Assembly: GCA_965198285.1 (NCBI GenBank)
Contig: OZ240251.1
Coordinates: 3,100,001-3,164,000, forward strand
DNA length: 64,000 nt
Source: UBA11872 sp965198285
Lineage (GTDB): Bacteria; Chloroflexota; UBA11872
Direction of reading: 5' to 3'
Numbering within the stretch: the stretch's first letter is position 1; the number at the start of each line of letters is the position of its first letter. The notes under the pieces were generated by a model. The model worked only from the letters and a program-made list of their open reading frames with translations. It had not been told where the DNA came from and made no database searches. Below, piece after piece: positions 36,328-45,110 of the stretch. The translations under genes were made by a program, and so were the position numbers.

Positions 36328-36355
36328 ACCGGAGGGTTCGCATGAACCCTCCGGT
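36328..36355 (-). promoter_or_regulatory. Perfect stem-loop between binding-protein and permease genes
   Basis: ACCGGAGGGTTC and its exact complement flank a GCAT loop (12-bp arms), 27 bases after the binding-protein stop. No T-run follows. In ABC operons such hairpins protect the upstream mRNA or reduce read-through, so that more binding protein than permease is made. An equivalent hairpin occurs at 56732-56765. Confidence 0.6.
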
Positions 36356-36382
36356 GCGAGCAGCGGCCGCCAGCATTCCGTG

Positions 36383-38017
36383 CTAAGAACCCGTGCGCAG
36401 TGCGCCCGTCCCAGCCTCGTCGGCTTCAGCCATCATCAGCGAGGGATCCTCGCCCCCCTTGAGAGCCCGATCCTCGAGCTTGCCGCGCACGGCCCGCCAG
36501 TATGACGGCCAGTTCTCGTGGGAGTTGTTGCCGCCCATCCACGTTTCGCGAAACTGTCCCGTCTTCTCGGCCTCGGCGGCCAGATCGGGAAGTATCTCGT
36601 AGCCGGAGGCGAAGCCCGTAGCCGTTGGCGAACTCCACGCAGACTTGCGTGGCGGGACGTTGGGCATATTGGCCGAGATGAACTCGGTCATGGTTTCGCT
36701 GTGCCAGAACAGGGCCAGATCAACGGCTTGCTCGGCATGCCCTCGTGTCTCTGCAACCGCGCCAGCCGAGATGTTCGTCGCGTCACAGCTATAGCCCCGC
36801 CGGCCGCTGTAGGACGACTCCGGCGGCCACATCATGTGCCAGGTGAAGCGATCCCCAATGCGGCTGTTCCAGGCGCCGCCATGCCCGGTGGACATACCTG
36901 AGATGCCGATCAGGCCTGTCGCGAACAACCTGGCGCCAGGCCCGCCGGCGTTGCTTGGCGAAGTCATGACGGCGGCTTCATCTTCGGGCCGAGGGGCTAC
37001 GCCATCGCGGTAGACCAGACCCCACCAATCGCCAAACGCCTCGACCGAGTCGCCGTTAGCAACTGTGGCGACTTGCAGCGTGGAACTCTCGGTCGCCGTG
37101 TCGTACCACTGGGCCCCTTCGCCCGCCATGATGTCCGCCCATCCGTACCAGCCCGGGCCACTGCCGCGCTCAAAGCCCCACACGTCTCCCTCGGGATCTC
37201 TCAGGCGCTGGGCCGTTTCCCGTAGTTCCGGGAACCCGTATCCCTTGGAGGGCAACTCCGCCCCGGCGGCATCGACAACATTCAAATTCGCGACGAATGC
37301 GCTCGTGTAGGTTCCAAATGGCAAGGCGCGGATAGCGCCGTTGGCGTCCTCCAGATAGTCCGGAATCCACCAGAAGTCGTCCTTGCTGAGGCCCGCCTTC
37401 GCCAGATAGGGCGTCAAGTCCAAGTGAAATTGCTCCGGCTTGAACCAAACTTCCGCCATAACGTCAGGGCCGGACCCGGCCACCATGAGGTTTGTGACGA
37501 TGGCCACGTACCCAACATAGGTTGAACCGCCGCCACCGCCCAGGAACAACAGGTCGATGGTGGTGTTGGGGTTCAGTTTCTCGTACTCCTCCTTCATATA
37601 TTCGAACGTCTCTTTACGAATTCCTGACGTCCAGTCGCTGCTGATCTGCAGTGTGATGGGCGGCCGTTGCGGCGCGGCCTCCACGATCTTCTCGACGACT
37701 CTTTCGACGACCTTCTCGACTTCAACGACCTTCGGGACGAGCTTCTCGACTTGGACCTCCTTCGTCACGATGCGGTCGACGGGAACTTCCTTGATCTGTG
37801 TCTGAGTGACGATCGTCTCGACCGGAACTTCCTTGATTTGCGTCTGCATCACAATCTTTTCGACCGGGACTTCCTTGACTACGGTCGTCTCGACTGGCAC
37901 TTCTTTCGTGACCACCTGCGTTTCCCCGCAGGCCGCGAGCACGGCTGCGCCCGTCAACCCCAGAGCCGCTCCAGCACTTGTGCGCAACACTCGTCGTCGG
38001 GTGACCTTGTGAACCAT
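36383..38017 (-). CDS. ABC sugar transporter solute-binding lipoprotein with repeat linker
   Basis: 544 residues. The twin-arginine signal TRRRVLRTSAG leads to a lipobox ending LAAC, so the mature protein is a Tat-exported lipoprotein. Residues of about 33-115 are a low-complexity linker of KEVPVE(K/T)IV-type repeats with Val and Lys/Glu alternating, ending VEKVVERVVEKIV; then a CUT1-type extracellular binding domain follows. This linker design is common in Chloroflexota. ATG 38017 has a strong GGAGG site. It leads a minus-strand operon with two permeases and catabolic enzymes. Confidence 0.9.
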   Translation of the reverse strand: MVHKVTRRRVLRTSAGAALGLTGAAVLAACGETQVVTKEVPVETTVVKEVPVEKIVMQTQIKEVPVETIVTQTQIKEVPVDRIVTKEVQVEKLVPKVVEVEKVVERVVEKIVEAAPQRPPITLQISSDWTSGIRKETFEYMKEEYEKLNPNTTIDLLFLGGGGGSTYVGYVAIVTNLMVAGSGPDVMAEVWFKPEQFHLDLTPYLAKAGLSKDDFWWIPDYLEDANGAIRALPFGTYTSAFVANLNVVDAAGAELPSKGYGFPELRETAQRLRDPEGDVWGFERGSGPGWYGWADIMAGEGAQWYDTATESSTLQVATVANGDSVEAFGDWWGLVYRDGVAPRPEDEAAVMTSPSNAGGPGARLFATGLIGISGMSTGHGGAWNSRIGDRFTWHMMWPPESSYSGRRGYSCDATNISAGAVAETRGHAEQAVDLALFWHSETMTEFISANMPNVPPRKSAWSSPTATGFASGYEILPDLAAEAEKTGQFRETWMGGNNSHENWPSYWRAVRGKLEDRALKGGEDPSLMMAEADEAGTGALRTGS

Positions 38018-38248
38018 GGTTTCCTCCCCAGCCGTACCGCGAGCGCCGGGCGCCCATAGTGGCCGCGCACCGCGAACATCTTCTGGTCGCGGATACTACG
38101 GAATCGAAGGCCTAGAGTTCAAACATCCCTTCCCCGAAAGATAAGCCCGCACCCGCCACACATATATGCTGGCCACCGGCCACTGGCGACCGCCCACAGC
38201 CCCTCGCCGGCTGCCGGCCGTCCCTGGTGATTGCCCCTGGTGCACTTG

Positions 38249-38260
38249 TAGTGTACACTA
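38249..38260. promoter_or_regulatory. Operator-like palindrome TAGTGTACACTA
   Basis: A perfect 12-base palindrome 232 bases before the binding-protein start and about 260 before the divergent glycosidase-like gene. Its size and symmetry suit a dimeric regulator of the GntR or LacI type. A partial match (CAGTGTACTCTG, 49415-49426) lies upstream of the Gfo/Idh gene at 49100. Confidence 0.35.
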
Positions 38261-38414
38261 GACCTACCAACCCCGCAACCTAGTTCCCGGATGGCCCTCT
38301 CCTGCCCCCCGCTCCACGCCGCCGCCCCACCTACCAGCCGCTCGCGCCTGCCCTCGTCCCACCCCGCGAACGCCTCGCAACATTCCAAATTTCGCCCCCA
38401 AAAATCCGCCAAAT

Positions 38415-38471
38415 CTCGCGCCCGCCGCAGCCCGAACCCCCTATGGGGGTTCGGGCTGCGGCGGGCGCGAG
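38415..38471. repeat. 57-base perfect palindrome
   Basis: Two perfect 27-base arms (38415-38441 and 38445-38471) around the loop TAT. The centre, AGCCCGAACCCCC and its complement, closely matches the hairpin at 1-29. It ends 48 bases before the start of the propeller gene, too near to be that gene's terminator. Confidence 0.85.
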
Positions 38472-38519
38472 TACCCCCAAAAAGCACCACCCAGCGGCGC
38501 ATAAGTGGGGAGGGAGCCT

Positions 38520-39485
38520 ATGGACGTGACGGTTGAGGAGCGGCGGCGGGCGATTCTGGCTCAGCCGGCGGCGATGAAGGAGGTGTATGGGGCGGGGCAG
38601 GACACGGTGAATCCGCACACGATCGTGCGGGGGCCGGATTGCTGGCACCTGTTCTATGGGCCGTGGCCGGGCCGTCAGAACCTCGAGAAGCGGCATGCGA
38701 CGTCGGATGACCTGGTGGTGTGGACGCGGCAGGCGCCGGTGTTGCTGCCGGGCGGGCCGGGGGAGTGCGATCACGCGGAGGTCAGCGAGGCAAGCGTGAT
38801 CGAGCACGAGGGGCGCTGGTACATGATCTACGCGTGCCAACCGCGGCCGGAGGCGAGCCGGAGATTCTCGCTAGCGGTCTCGGACGACCTGTGGCACTGG
38901 GAAAAGGTGCCGGGGGACGGCTCGCCGGTGTTCATTCCGCTGCCGGAGTGGTCGGGGTGGACCGAGGACGGGGTGCTGGAGTGCAAGGACCCGTGGCTGA
39001 TCCGCTACGAGGATCGCTTTCTGATGTATTTCGTGAGCCAGAACCGCTGGGGCGATTCGTGCCTGGCGCTGGCGGAGTCGGAGGACCTGGTGCATTGGGA
39101 GGACCGGGGGCCGCTGATGACGTTTCAGCGGATCGAGAACAAGCTGCAAGGCCCCTCGGGGTTCGAGGTGCCGCGGGTGTTCGAGCGGGACGGCCGGTAT
39201 TACATCTTTGTGATGAACTTCTGGGGCACTCAGTACGCCAGCGGCGACGACCCGTTCCACTTTGGCGAGTGGACGGTGCTGGGTCCGTGGCACGGATCCA
39301 GCGTGTTCAGTGACGAGCAGGACCGCTGGTTCATCACGCACGCGCTGCGTCCATTCGGACAGCCGTCAACGCGGCTAGGCCCACTAATAGGACCGCTGCA
39401 GGGGCTGTGTATCGGCGGCATTGTCTGGAGTGAAGGGGTGCCGGTGCCGGTGGACCTCCGCAACGTCCTAGGGAATCCCCAGTAG
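38520..39485 (+). CDS. Glycoside hydrolase-like five-bladed propeller (GH43/GH32 clan)
   Basis: 321 residues without a signal peptide. Repeated blade motifs are visible: VNPHTIVRGPDCWHLFYGP, ASVIEHEGRWYMIYAC, KDPWLIRYEDRFLMYF, VPRVFERDGRYYIFVMNFW, with WHWEKV/VHWEDR blade closings. These match the beta-fructosidase/arabinanase clan (GH32, 43, 62, 68, 117), in which an acidic residue on the first blade is the catalytic base. The exact family and substrate are not readable. ATG 38520 follows GGGAGGGA. It is divergent from the sugar importer operon and may feed it. Confidence 0.75.
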   Translation: MDVTVEERRRAILAQPAAMKEVYGAGQDTVNPHTIVRGPDCWHLFYGPWPGRQNLEKRHATSDDLVVWTRQAPVLLPGGPGECDHAEVSEASVIEHEGRWYMIYACQPRPEASRRFSLAVSDDLWHWEKVPGDGSPVFIPLPEWSGWTEDGVLECKDPWLIRYEDRFLMYFVSQNRWGDSCLALAESEDLVHWEDRGPLMTFQRIENKLQGPSGFEVPRVFERDGRYYIFVMNFWGTQYASGDDPFHFGEWTVLGPWHGSSVFSDEQDRWFITHALRPFGQPSTRLGPLIGPLQGLCIGGIVWSEGVPVPVDLRNVLGNPQ

Positions 39486-39531
39486 GAGGCCCCGGCCCGG
39501 CGCTATCGCGTTCGTTCGACCGGCTACCGGC

Positions 39532-40095
39532 CTATGGACTGAGTTTGGTTGCCAGGGCGCCGACGTGGATGGGGCCGGACTGGACGACGCGGGTGTTGAT
39601 GCCGCGGAGGCGCAGGTCTTGGCCGGTTGGCGTGCTGATGAAGCGGAGCGCGTCGTGGCCGAAGCGTTGGGCGAATTTTGAGCAGCCAGTGTGGGGCTCC
39701 TCGGAGATTTCGATCACGGCCGAGCCGATGGAGATCCGGGCGCCTGGCGGCAAGTTGTCCGTGCTCATGTCAATGTCGATGACGAGCTGATCGCCGGCCA
39801 GGGGCCAGCGATCCTCGGTCCGCGCGATCAGCGCGATCAGGCGGGCATTGATGATGGTGACCTGTGCAGCCGGGTTGGGACCGCCGTCGGGGGTCCGCGT
39901 GCTGCCGCGGGCGTGCCAGCTGTCGCCGACGAGTCCGGCAACCACATCCAGCGTGCCCGCCGCCACGACTTCACGCTGATCGACGTCGGGTCGCTGGACG
40001 ATCATGCGTAGCGGTCCGCTGTCAGCCGGGGACTGGCGGATGTGGTCCATCCCGGCTTCCAGCTCGTCGATGGTTGGTTGCCTTTCCGAGTTCAC
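39532..40095 (-). CDS. MOSC domain protein
   Basis: 187 residues. The MOSC pattern is visible: GDSWHARGS, QVTIINARLIALIA, GDQLVIDIDMS, GARISIGSAVIEISEEPHTGCSKF with the conserved Cys, and RLRGINTRVVQSG. Frames further upstream on this strand are only the reverse of the exporter gene; the GTG at 40095 has AGGTGG 8 bases before it and begins a natural N-terminus. Related small MOSC proteins are thought to handle sulfur or N-hydroxylated compounds. It diverges from the MFS gene at 40234. Confidence 0.8.
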   Translation of the reverse strand: MNSERQPTIDELEAGMDHIRQSPADSGPLRMIVQRPDVDQREVVAAGTLDVVAGLVGDSWHARGSTRTPDGGPNPAAQVTIINARLIALIARTEDRWPLAGDQLVIDIDMSTDNLPPGARISIGSAVIEISEEPHTGCSKFAQRFGHDALRFISTPTGQDLRLRGINTRVVQSGPIHVGALATKLSP

Positions 40096-40233
40096 TGATT
40101 CGTCCACCTCTCCAAGCGTCAGACGCACTGGTGCCGCCGGCCGGCTGGCCAGCGGCGTTCTGGACCTTTGCGCCTCAACTCTTGACCATAGCCAGATTGC
40201 GCGCCATGTCCAACAAAGGCTGGTAAGGGTTCG

Positions 40234-41451
40234 GTGAGGACATGGCGAGGGTTCACGGCGTTTTCGTACCCGGCTTACCGCGTGCTGTGGATCAGCTCGA
40301 ACTTCACGGCGCTGGGCACGTGGGCGGAACGTCTGGCCGTGAGCTGGCTGGTGTTGGTGGAAACCGAATCCGTGCTGCTGTCGGCGGCGACCTTTGCCAT
40401 GCGCAGCGCACCCGGAATCATCACCGCGCCGCTGGGCGGTGCCGTTGCCGACAGGTTTCCGCGCACTCGGTTGCTGCCGATCACGGCCGTGGTGCGAGCG
40501 GCGGTGATGTTGCTGATGGCGCTGGTTGCCTGGGGCGGGTTTTCCAATCCCTGGCCGATATTTCTGCTCGTCGCGATTGGCGGCGTTGTGAACTCGTTCG
40601 ACATGCCGGCCAAGCAGGGATTGATCACTGATCTTGTGCCGCGGGACGTCCGAATGAACGCTATTTCGCTGCACTCGGTGGGCAGTTTGGCCGTGGGGGC
40701 CATCGGCTCGCTGGCCAGCGGAATCACGGCGGAGTTGCTGGGCATTCCGGCGGCGCTGACGGGAGCCGCCATCCTGGTCTTGATTGGCGGCGCGATCGTG
40801 CTGCTGGTGCCCAGCGTGCGCGCAGCGGGTCAGGACCAGCAAACGCCGCTGCGCATGGTCTTCCGCGACGCTGCGGATGGCATCCGGCTGATGGCCGGAA
40901 TGCCCCTGGTGGCCACCCTGCTGCTGATGGCGATTGCGGTTGAGATCTTCGGCTTTGCCTATCAGGCCGTGATTCCGGCGATGGCACGGGACGAACTCCA
41001 GGTCACGGAGTCGGGGCTGGGAACGCTGCAATTTGCCGCCGGCATGGGGGCCGTTGCCGGCGCCGTGGCGTTGTCGATGCTGGGGGACTTCCGTCGTAAG
41101 GGGCGGCTTTTGCTCGCGGTGACCACGGGGTATGGGCTGGGTCTGTTTGGCGTGGCGCTCAGCCCTAACCTGGCGGTCGCGATCATGCTGGTGACGCTGG
41201 TGGGCGCGATGGCCGCCGGGTTCGACACCATGCAACTGACGCTGCTGCAGGCGACGGTGCCCGACAACATGCGGGGTCGTGTGATCGGCGGCTGGATCTT
41301 CGCCATTGGGTTTGGTTGGGTGGGGCACCTGGCGATGGGAGCGGTCGGCGAGGCGGTGGGCGTGCGGTGGGCCATCGGCGGGGCCGGGCTGGTGGTGATG
41401 CTGACCAGTCTGGTTGTGCTTGTTGCTTCGCCGCTGATTCGGCGGGCGTAG
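40234..41451 (+). CDS. MFS exporter, MFS_3 (EntS-like) family
   Basis: 405 residues with about 12 membrane segments. The start FTAFSYPAYRVLWISSNFTALGTW with the loop motif GGAVADRFPRTRLL is typical of the EntS/MefA-like MFS_3 exporters. A second loop lies near DNMRGRVIGGW. It probably exports a small molecule such as a siderophore or macrolide-like compound; the substrate is unknown. GTG start at 40234. Confidence 0.85.
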   Translation: MRTWRGFTAFSYPAYRVLWISSNFTALGTWAERLAVSWLVLVETESVLLSAATFAMRSAPGIITAPLGGAVADRFPRTRLLPITAVVRAAVMLLMALVAWGGFSNPWPIFLLVAIGGVVNSFDMPAKQGLITDLVPRDVRMNAISLHSVGSLAVGAIGSLASGITAELLGIPAALTGAAILVLIGGAIVLLVPSVRAAGQDQQTPLRMVFRDAADGIRLMAGMPLVATLLLMAIAVEIFGFAYQAVIPAMARDELQVTESGLGTLQFAAGMGAVAGAVALSMLGDFRRKGRLLLAVTTGYGLGLFGVALSPNLAVAIMLVTLVGAMAAGFDTMQLTLLQATVPDNMRGRVIGGWIFAIGFGWVGHLAMGAVGEAVGVRWAIGGAGLVVMLTSLVVLVASPLIRRA

Positions 41452-41585
41452 GCGCAGGGCCGCGTGATCGGTTATTCGGCCAAGCGTTTCGGCGTGAGAG
41501 GACGAATCGCCGCAGGACTCGCGGCGAGTGTGTGACGGAGTAGCCTGTGGCTACCTCCACGGCAGTTACCGCTGATCGGGAAGCC

Positions 41586-41954
41586 ATGTCCAACGCATCC
41601 AGCGATCGATTGACTCTATTGGCTCATCTGCACATGCAGCGGGTCTTTACGGCGGAGCGCATCGAGTACCGGGATCCGGCGGCCGATGTTCCGGGTCGCC
41701 AGGTGGATATTCCGAAGCTGAAGCGGGGTGGGGTGAATTACATCTGCCCAACGGACCGAGTGCGGGGGGATGTCGGCGGATCCGCCACCTGCGCCGCACA
41801 CGTGCGAGATCCCCACGAGCACGATGCTATGTCGAACGTTTTCGAAAGAGGCGCAGGCGTGCCCTTCGCCGTCCCGCCCGCATTTGCACTGGTCAACGGC
41901 GAGCTTGCCGCCAGGCACACCTCGAACTGCCCGAGCCGACTTTGCAGGCGTTAA
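41586..41954 (+). pseudogene. Truncated M19 dipeptidase fragment
   Basis: The first 50 or so codons match the intact M19 gene at 45404: LTLLAHLHMQRVFTAERIEYRD and VDIPKLKRGGVNYI against VTLLAHLHMERVFTAKSIEYRE and VDIPKLRRGGVNCI. At the DNA level 41610-41746 aligns with 45449-45585 without any gap. After 41746 the similarity stops and the remaining frame is unrelated, so this is a 5' gene fragment. It lies in the same direction as the intact copy, with the large protease gene between them. Confidence 0.75.
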
Positions 41955-42638
41955 CCGCCGACAGGTCCTTACAGACCAAGCAACCGTTCCACGAGCCGGA
42001 GGCACCGCACGGCGGAACCGGTACTCAGGCCTTCCCGACGCCGTCCGTCGGGAGCCGAAGTCGCGCGGTCACTACCTCCCTAATCCAGCCGTAGCCAGGA
42101 ACGAGCTCTCCGCGCTTGGAGGACTTCACGATTCCACCGGCGGCTTCACACCGTCATCGCGCCCGATTTGACCCGTGCTGCCGTTCGCGTCGTTGAGGCA
42201 GCCGTACGTTGTCTGATGCCCGAACAACGTGGGGACGATGAAAGCTTGTCTGCTCACATGCTCGAGAACGCGGTGCTGACCGACGCCTCCCGATCCGCAA
42301 CCGAGATGCCGCGCAGCGGGCGCGTGCGCGCCGTCCTGATTGGCGACGCGAGCCGGGCCGAAGGGATGCGAGACGCGATTCAAGACATTCGGGCGTCAAT
42401 GTTGGTTGACTGACCCGTTATCCGATGGCCAGCCTGGCTGTGAACGCTGGTTCCGGTCAGGGTCCGCATCACTCGCCGCGAACCGCATGCATGGAAGCCG
42501 GAAGCCATCCAGAGGCCCACGTCAGCGCCCCTCCCGTAGCAATCCCGAACTCGTGGTGGGCGACAGAACGACGATTCGCAGCCAGACAGGTCCGCGAGTA
42601 ACATACCGGCGCAGATACGACGTGACTGACGTCAGAGG
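41747..42638. other. About 0.9 kb of non-coding or decayed sequence
   Basis: I find no convincing gene between the dipeptidase fragment and the secreted protease. Several short frames exist (for example 42217-42413, plus strand), but none has a ribosome site plus recognisable protein. It looks like decayed sequence at a rearrangement site. Confidence 0.5.
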
Positions 42639-45110
42639 GTGAAGCGCCTGCGCAATAGTCGGCTGCTCGCAATCGCAGCAATCGCGTGCCTTTTGGTTGC
42701 CGTAACTGTCACCCCGGTTCGGGCGTTGGCGTGCGGGCCAGAGGTCGGGGTCGTCTTGTCTGACGGCTGCATGTTCACCATCACCGGCAGCGATACGCCC
42801 GACCCGGCTGACGGATTCGCCGTGACCAACGCGGGCGATGTGCCGCTCTGGGACTTCGTGCTCGACAAGGATCTGCAAGCGATCGGCTACCCAATCAGTC
42901 AGCGCTGGACGAACGGACCATTCACGCTGCAGGCATTTCAAAAGGTGATTCTGCAATGGGATCCGGGCCGGGAGCGGTTGAACTACTACAACACGCTGGA
43001 CGTGCTAGCCAACCGCTATCCCCAGATTGCGCTGCCAAATGTGCCTGCTCACCACGTGTTGGCCGAGGACGCCGGCCAAGACTTTGCCACGGTTACAAGA
43101 AACCACCTGGCACTTCTCGAGGCGAACGCGAAGATCAAGGCGCGGTTTCTCGCAGAGCCCAATTGGCTAAACCTCTATGGCCTTCCCATTCGATACGAGA
43201 ACCGCGAGGTTGACGGCAACCCCAACGGCCTGCAGGTCTTGCGCACACAGCGCACGGTATTCGAAATCTGGAACGTACCCGCTCCCGGCACAACCCCAGG
43301 ACGGGTGCAGTTGCAGAACGTTCCGGACAAGGTAAAGAAGCTGGACAACGTCATCATCCCCCATGAGGCGAAACATCCCCTTGGCACCTTTGCCCCACCA
43401 ACTGAAGCCGTAAGCGTCGAGGGAGCCCAATCAGAGGGCACACTCTCCACGCGCGCAGCACAGGAAATTGCCGCAATCGACTGGGTACAAGACGGGTTGA
43501 CGCCCATCGAACGGCAAGCTCTTGACGAGCTGACTTTGCTAGGACGCGTCTCGCAAGATCTCTTGCTCCATATATTTGGACACATTTGGGTTTCTGGGAT
43601 TCACAGCCCACCTACCGAGCGTGATCTTCCAATCCTGCGAGTCCTCGTCGAGATTGCGGAATTGCCGTGGATAAAGGATGGCATCACCGACGATGAACAC
43701 GAATCGATTCGGACTGAATATGATCTCCGCACGGCAGCCATTCGGGCTATTAACGGACAGGATTGGGTGCAGGATGGAATCACTTCAATAGAGCAGACCG
43801 CACTCGGGTATTTGGAAAGGCTTATGGACCTCTCCGAAGATATGCTCTTACAGATAGTTCGGAACATATGGGTGGACGGGATACACAGTCAGCCCACGGA
43901 GCAGAATATCGCAAATCTCGAGCTCATCGTGGCCATCGCAGAAATCCCATCGATCAGGAACAGCCTGGAGAGCGGTGACAGTGACCCGTTTTCGCGCCTT
44001 TACGACCTAAGCCATGGATGGGCATCCCAGTTTCGACTCCTGCTCAACAAGCCTTGGGCTCGCGATGGTCTCGCCAGAGAGGAAGAACAGGTCATTCGTC
44101 ATCTACGTACCCTGGCCACTGCTCAGACGGACGGACCCGAAGACGACCACGTCTCATCCGTCGTGGACGTCATCGTCAACATGCCGTTCCTGAATTCAAT
44201 TGAAGGGTATGACCGACTTGCACTGCGAAGCCTCGAGCGCATTCGATTCAGCAAATACCAATATTTCCCGCATATTGTCTCCCAATACCAGGACCGTGGC
44301 GGAATCACCGATCGAGACGCACAGATAGTCGCCGTCCTCGACGAGATCGTCAATCGAGACGATTCCCTTCTGCCGAGATTCCTAAACGAAGACGGGATCT
44401 CACTTGAGAATCGGACAATTACTCTCCCACGCTCCGGCAACATGCACATTGGAATTATCCGCCAAGAGCTGGGATGGTCGAAGACGGTGGAACACCTCGA
44501 GCGTGCCATACGGCAGACCGAGGACATTATGAACGAACCGTTTCCAGTGAATTATATCGCTCTGCTAGTTTCTGACACAGTTAAACCTTGGGGTGGATGG
44601 TACTACGGATCTCACATCACAATTCAAGATGGCTACGATGATCCAAAGCACTATTTCTCCCGATTCACTGATCGAATACTTACGCACGAAGTTTCCCACT
44701 ACTATTGGCATTCTTGTCCAAGCTGGTTATGCGAAGGCGGTGCGGTCTTTGTGGAAATCAGGGCTGGAGTCCTAGGCTCCGGCGCGCGAGCGGATCTTGC
44801 GCACAAGTGTGGGCAAACGAATATTCAGGATATTTCCTTAGACCACACGTCCAATTGCCGATACTTTCTCGGCGCACAGATGCTCCACGATCTTTACTTC
44901 ATTCTGGGTGAAGATCTGTTCCAAGTCGGCCTTCAGCGACTGTATCACGCCACGCAAGGCGGCGACGGACCGGAAAGCTGCGAAGGAGTAGAGATTGGCT
45001 TGTGCTACTTGCGATACGCCTTTACTGAAGAGACGACACCTCATGCAGCAGCCACAGCCGAGGAGTTCATCACGCGCTGGTACCACGGGTATTCTTCGAG
45101 ATTCAACTGA
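42639..45110 (+). CDS. Large secreted HEXXH zinc metallopeptidase-like protein
   Basis: 823 residues. Signal peptide at about 1-29 (LAIAAIACLLVAVTVTP). The middle third (about 280-500) is built of imperfect repeats with IDWVQDGLTPIER-like and IFGHIWVSGIHS-like blocks (WVQDGL, WIKDGI, WVQDGI, WARDGL). The C-terminus has HEVSH at 683-687 and Glu699 in WLCEGGAVF, the zinc site of the gluzincin (peptidase MA) clan. Bases from about 43.5 kb to the end are clearly more AT-rich than the neighbours. GTG start at 42639. It likely degrades an extracellular protein; it may have come by transfer. Confidence 0.75.
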   Translation: MKRLRNSRLLAIAAIACLLVAVTVTPVRALACGPEVGVVLSDGCMFTITGSDTPDPADGFAVTNAGDVPLWDFVLDKDLQAIGYPISQRWTNGPFTLQAFQKVILQWDPGRERLNYYNTLDVLANRYPQIALPNVPAHHVLAEDAGQDFATVTRNHLALLEANAKIKARFLAEPNWLNLYGLPIRYENREVDGNPNGLQVLRTQRTVFEIWNVPAPGTTPGRVQLQNVPDKVKKLDNVIIPHEAKHPLGTFAPPTEAVSVEGAQSEGTLSTRAAQEIAAIDWVQDGLTPIERQALDELTLLGRVSQDLLLHIFGHIWVSGIHSPPTERDLPILRVLVEIAELPWIKDGITDDEHESIRTEYDLRTAAIRAINGQDWVQDGITSIEQTALGYLERLMDLSEDMLLQIVRNIWVDGIHSQPTEQNIANLELIVAIAEIPSIRNSLESGDSDPFSRLYDLSHGWASQFRLLLNKPWARDGLAREEEQVIRHLRTLATAQTDGPEDDHVSSVVDVIVNMPFLNSIEGYDRLALRSLERIRFSKYQYFPHIVSQYQDRGGITDRDAQIVAVLDEIVNRDDSLLPRFLNEDGISLENRTITLPRSGNMHIGIIRQELGWSKTVEHLERAIRQTEDIMNEPFPVNYIALLVSDTVKPWGGWYYGSHITIQDGYDDPKHYFSRFTDRILTHEVSHYYWHSCPSWLCEGGAVFVEIRAGVLGSGARADLAHKCGQTNIQDISLDHTSNCRYFLGAQMLHDLYFILGEDLFQVGLQRLYHATQGGDGPESCEGVEIGLCYLRYAFTEETTPHAAATAEEFITRWYHGYSSRFN

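Larger units (their letters stand above)
38018..38519. other. 502-base divergent intergenic region with two palindromes
   Basis: The region lies between the binding-protein gene (minus) and the propeller glycosidase (plus). It contains a 12-base perfect palindrome at 38249-38260 and the large palindrome at 38415-38471, both listed separately. I see no coding sequence in the rest; it should hold promoters for both directions. Confidence 0.6.

Noticed and set aside
39532..41328. Long minus-strand open frame of nearly 600 codons
   Set aside because: Only the last 187 codons (to 40095) look like protein (MOSC). The rest is the reverse of the MFS gene at 40234-41451 and is full of His, Gln and Arg as expected for a shadow.
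41747..41950. Inverted continuation of the dipeptidase fragment
   Set aside because: The minus strand reads GVPGGKLAVDQ, slightly like GAPGEFTVD of the intact gene, but the match is too short and too weak to claim an inversion.
42217..42413. Small plus-strand gene in the decayed region
   Set aside because: No ribosome site, no recognisable domain and no neighbour that would explain it.
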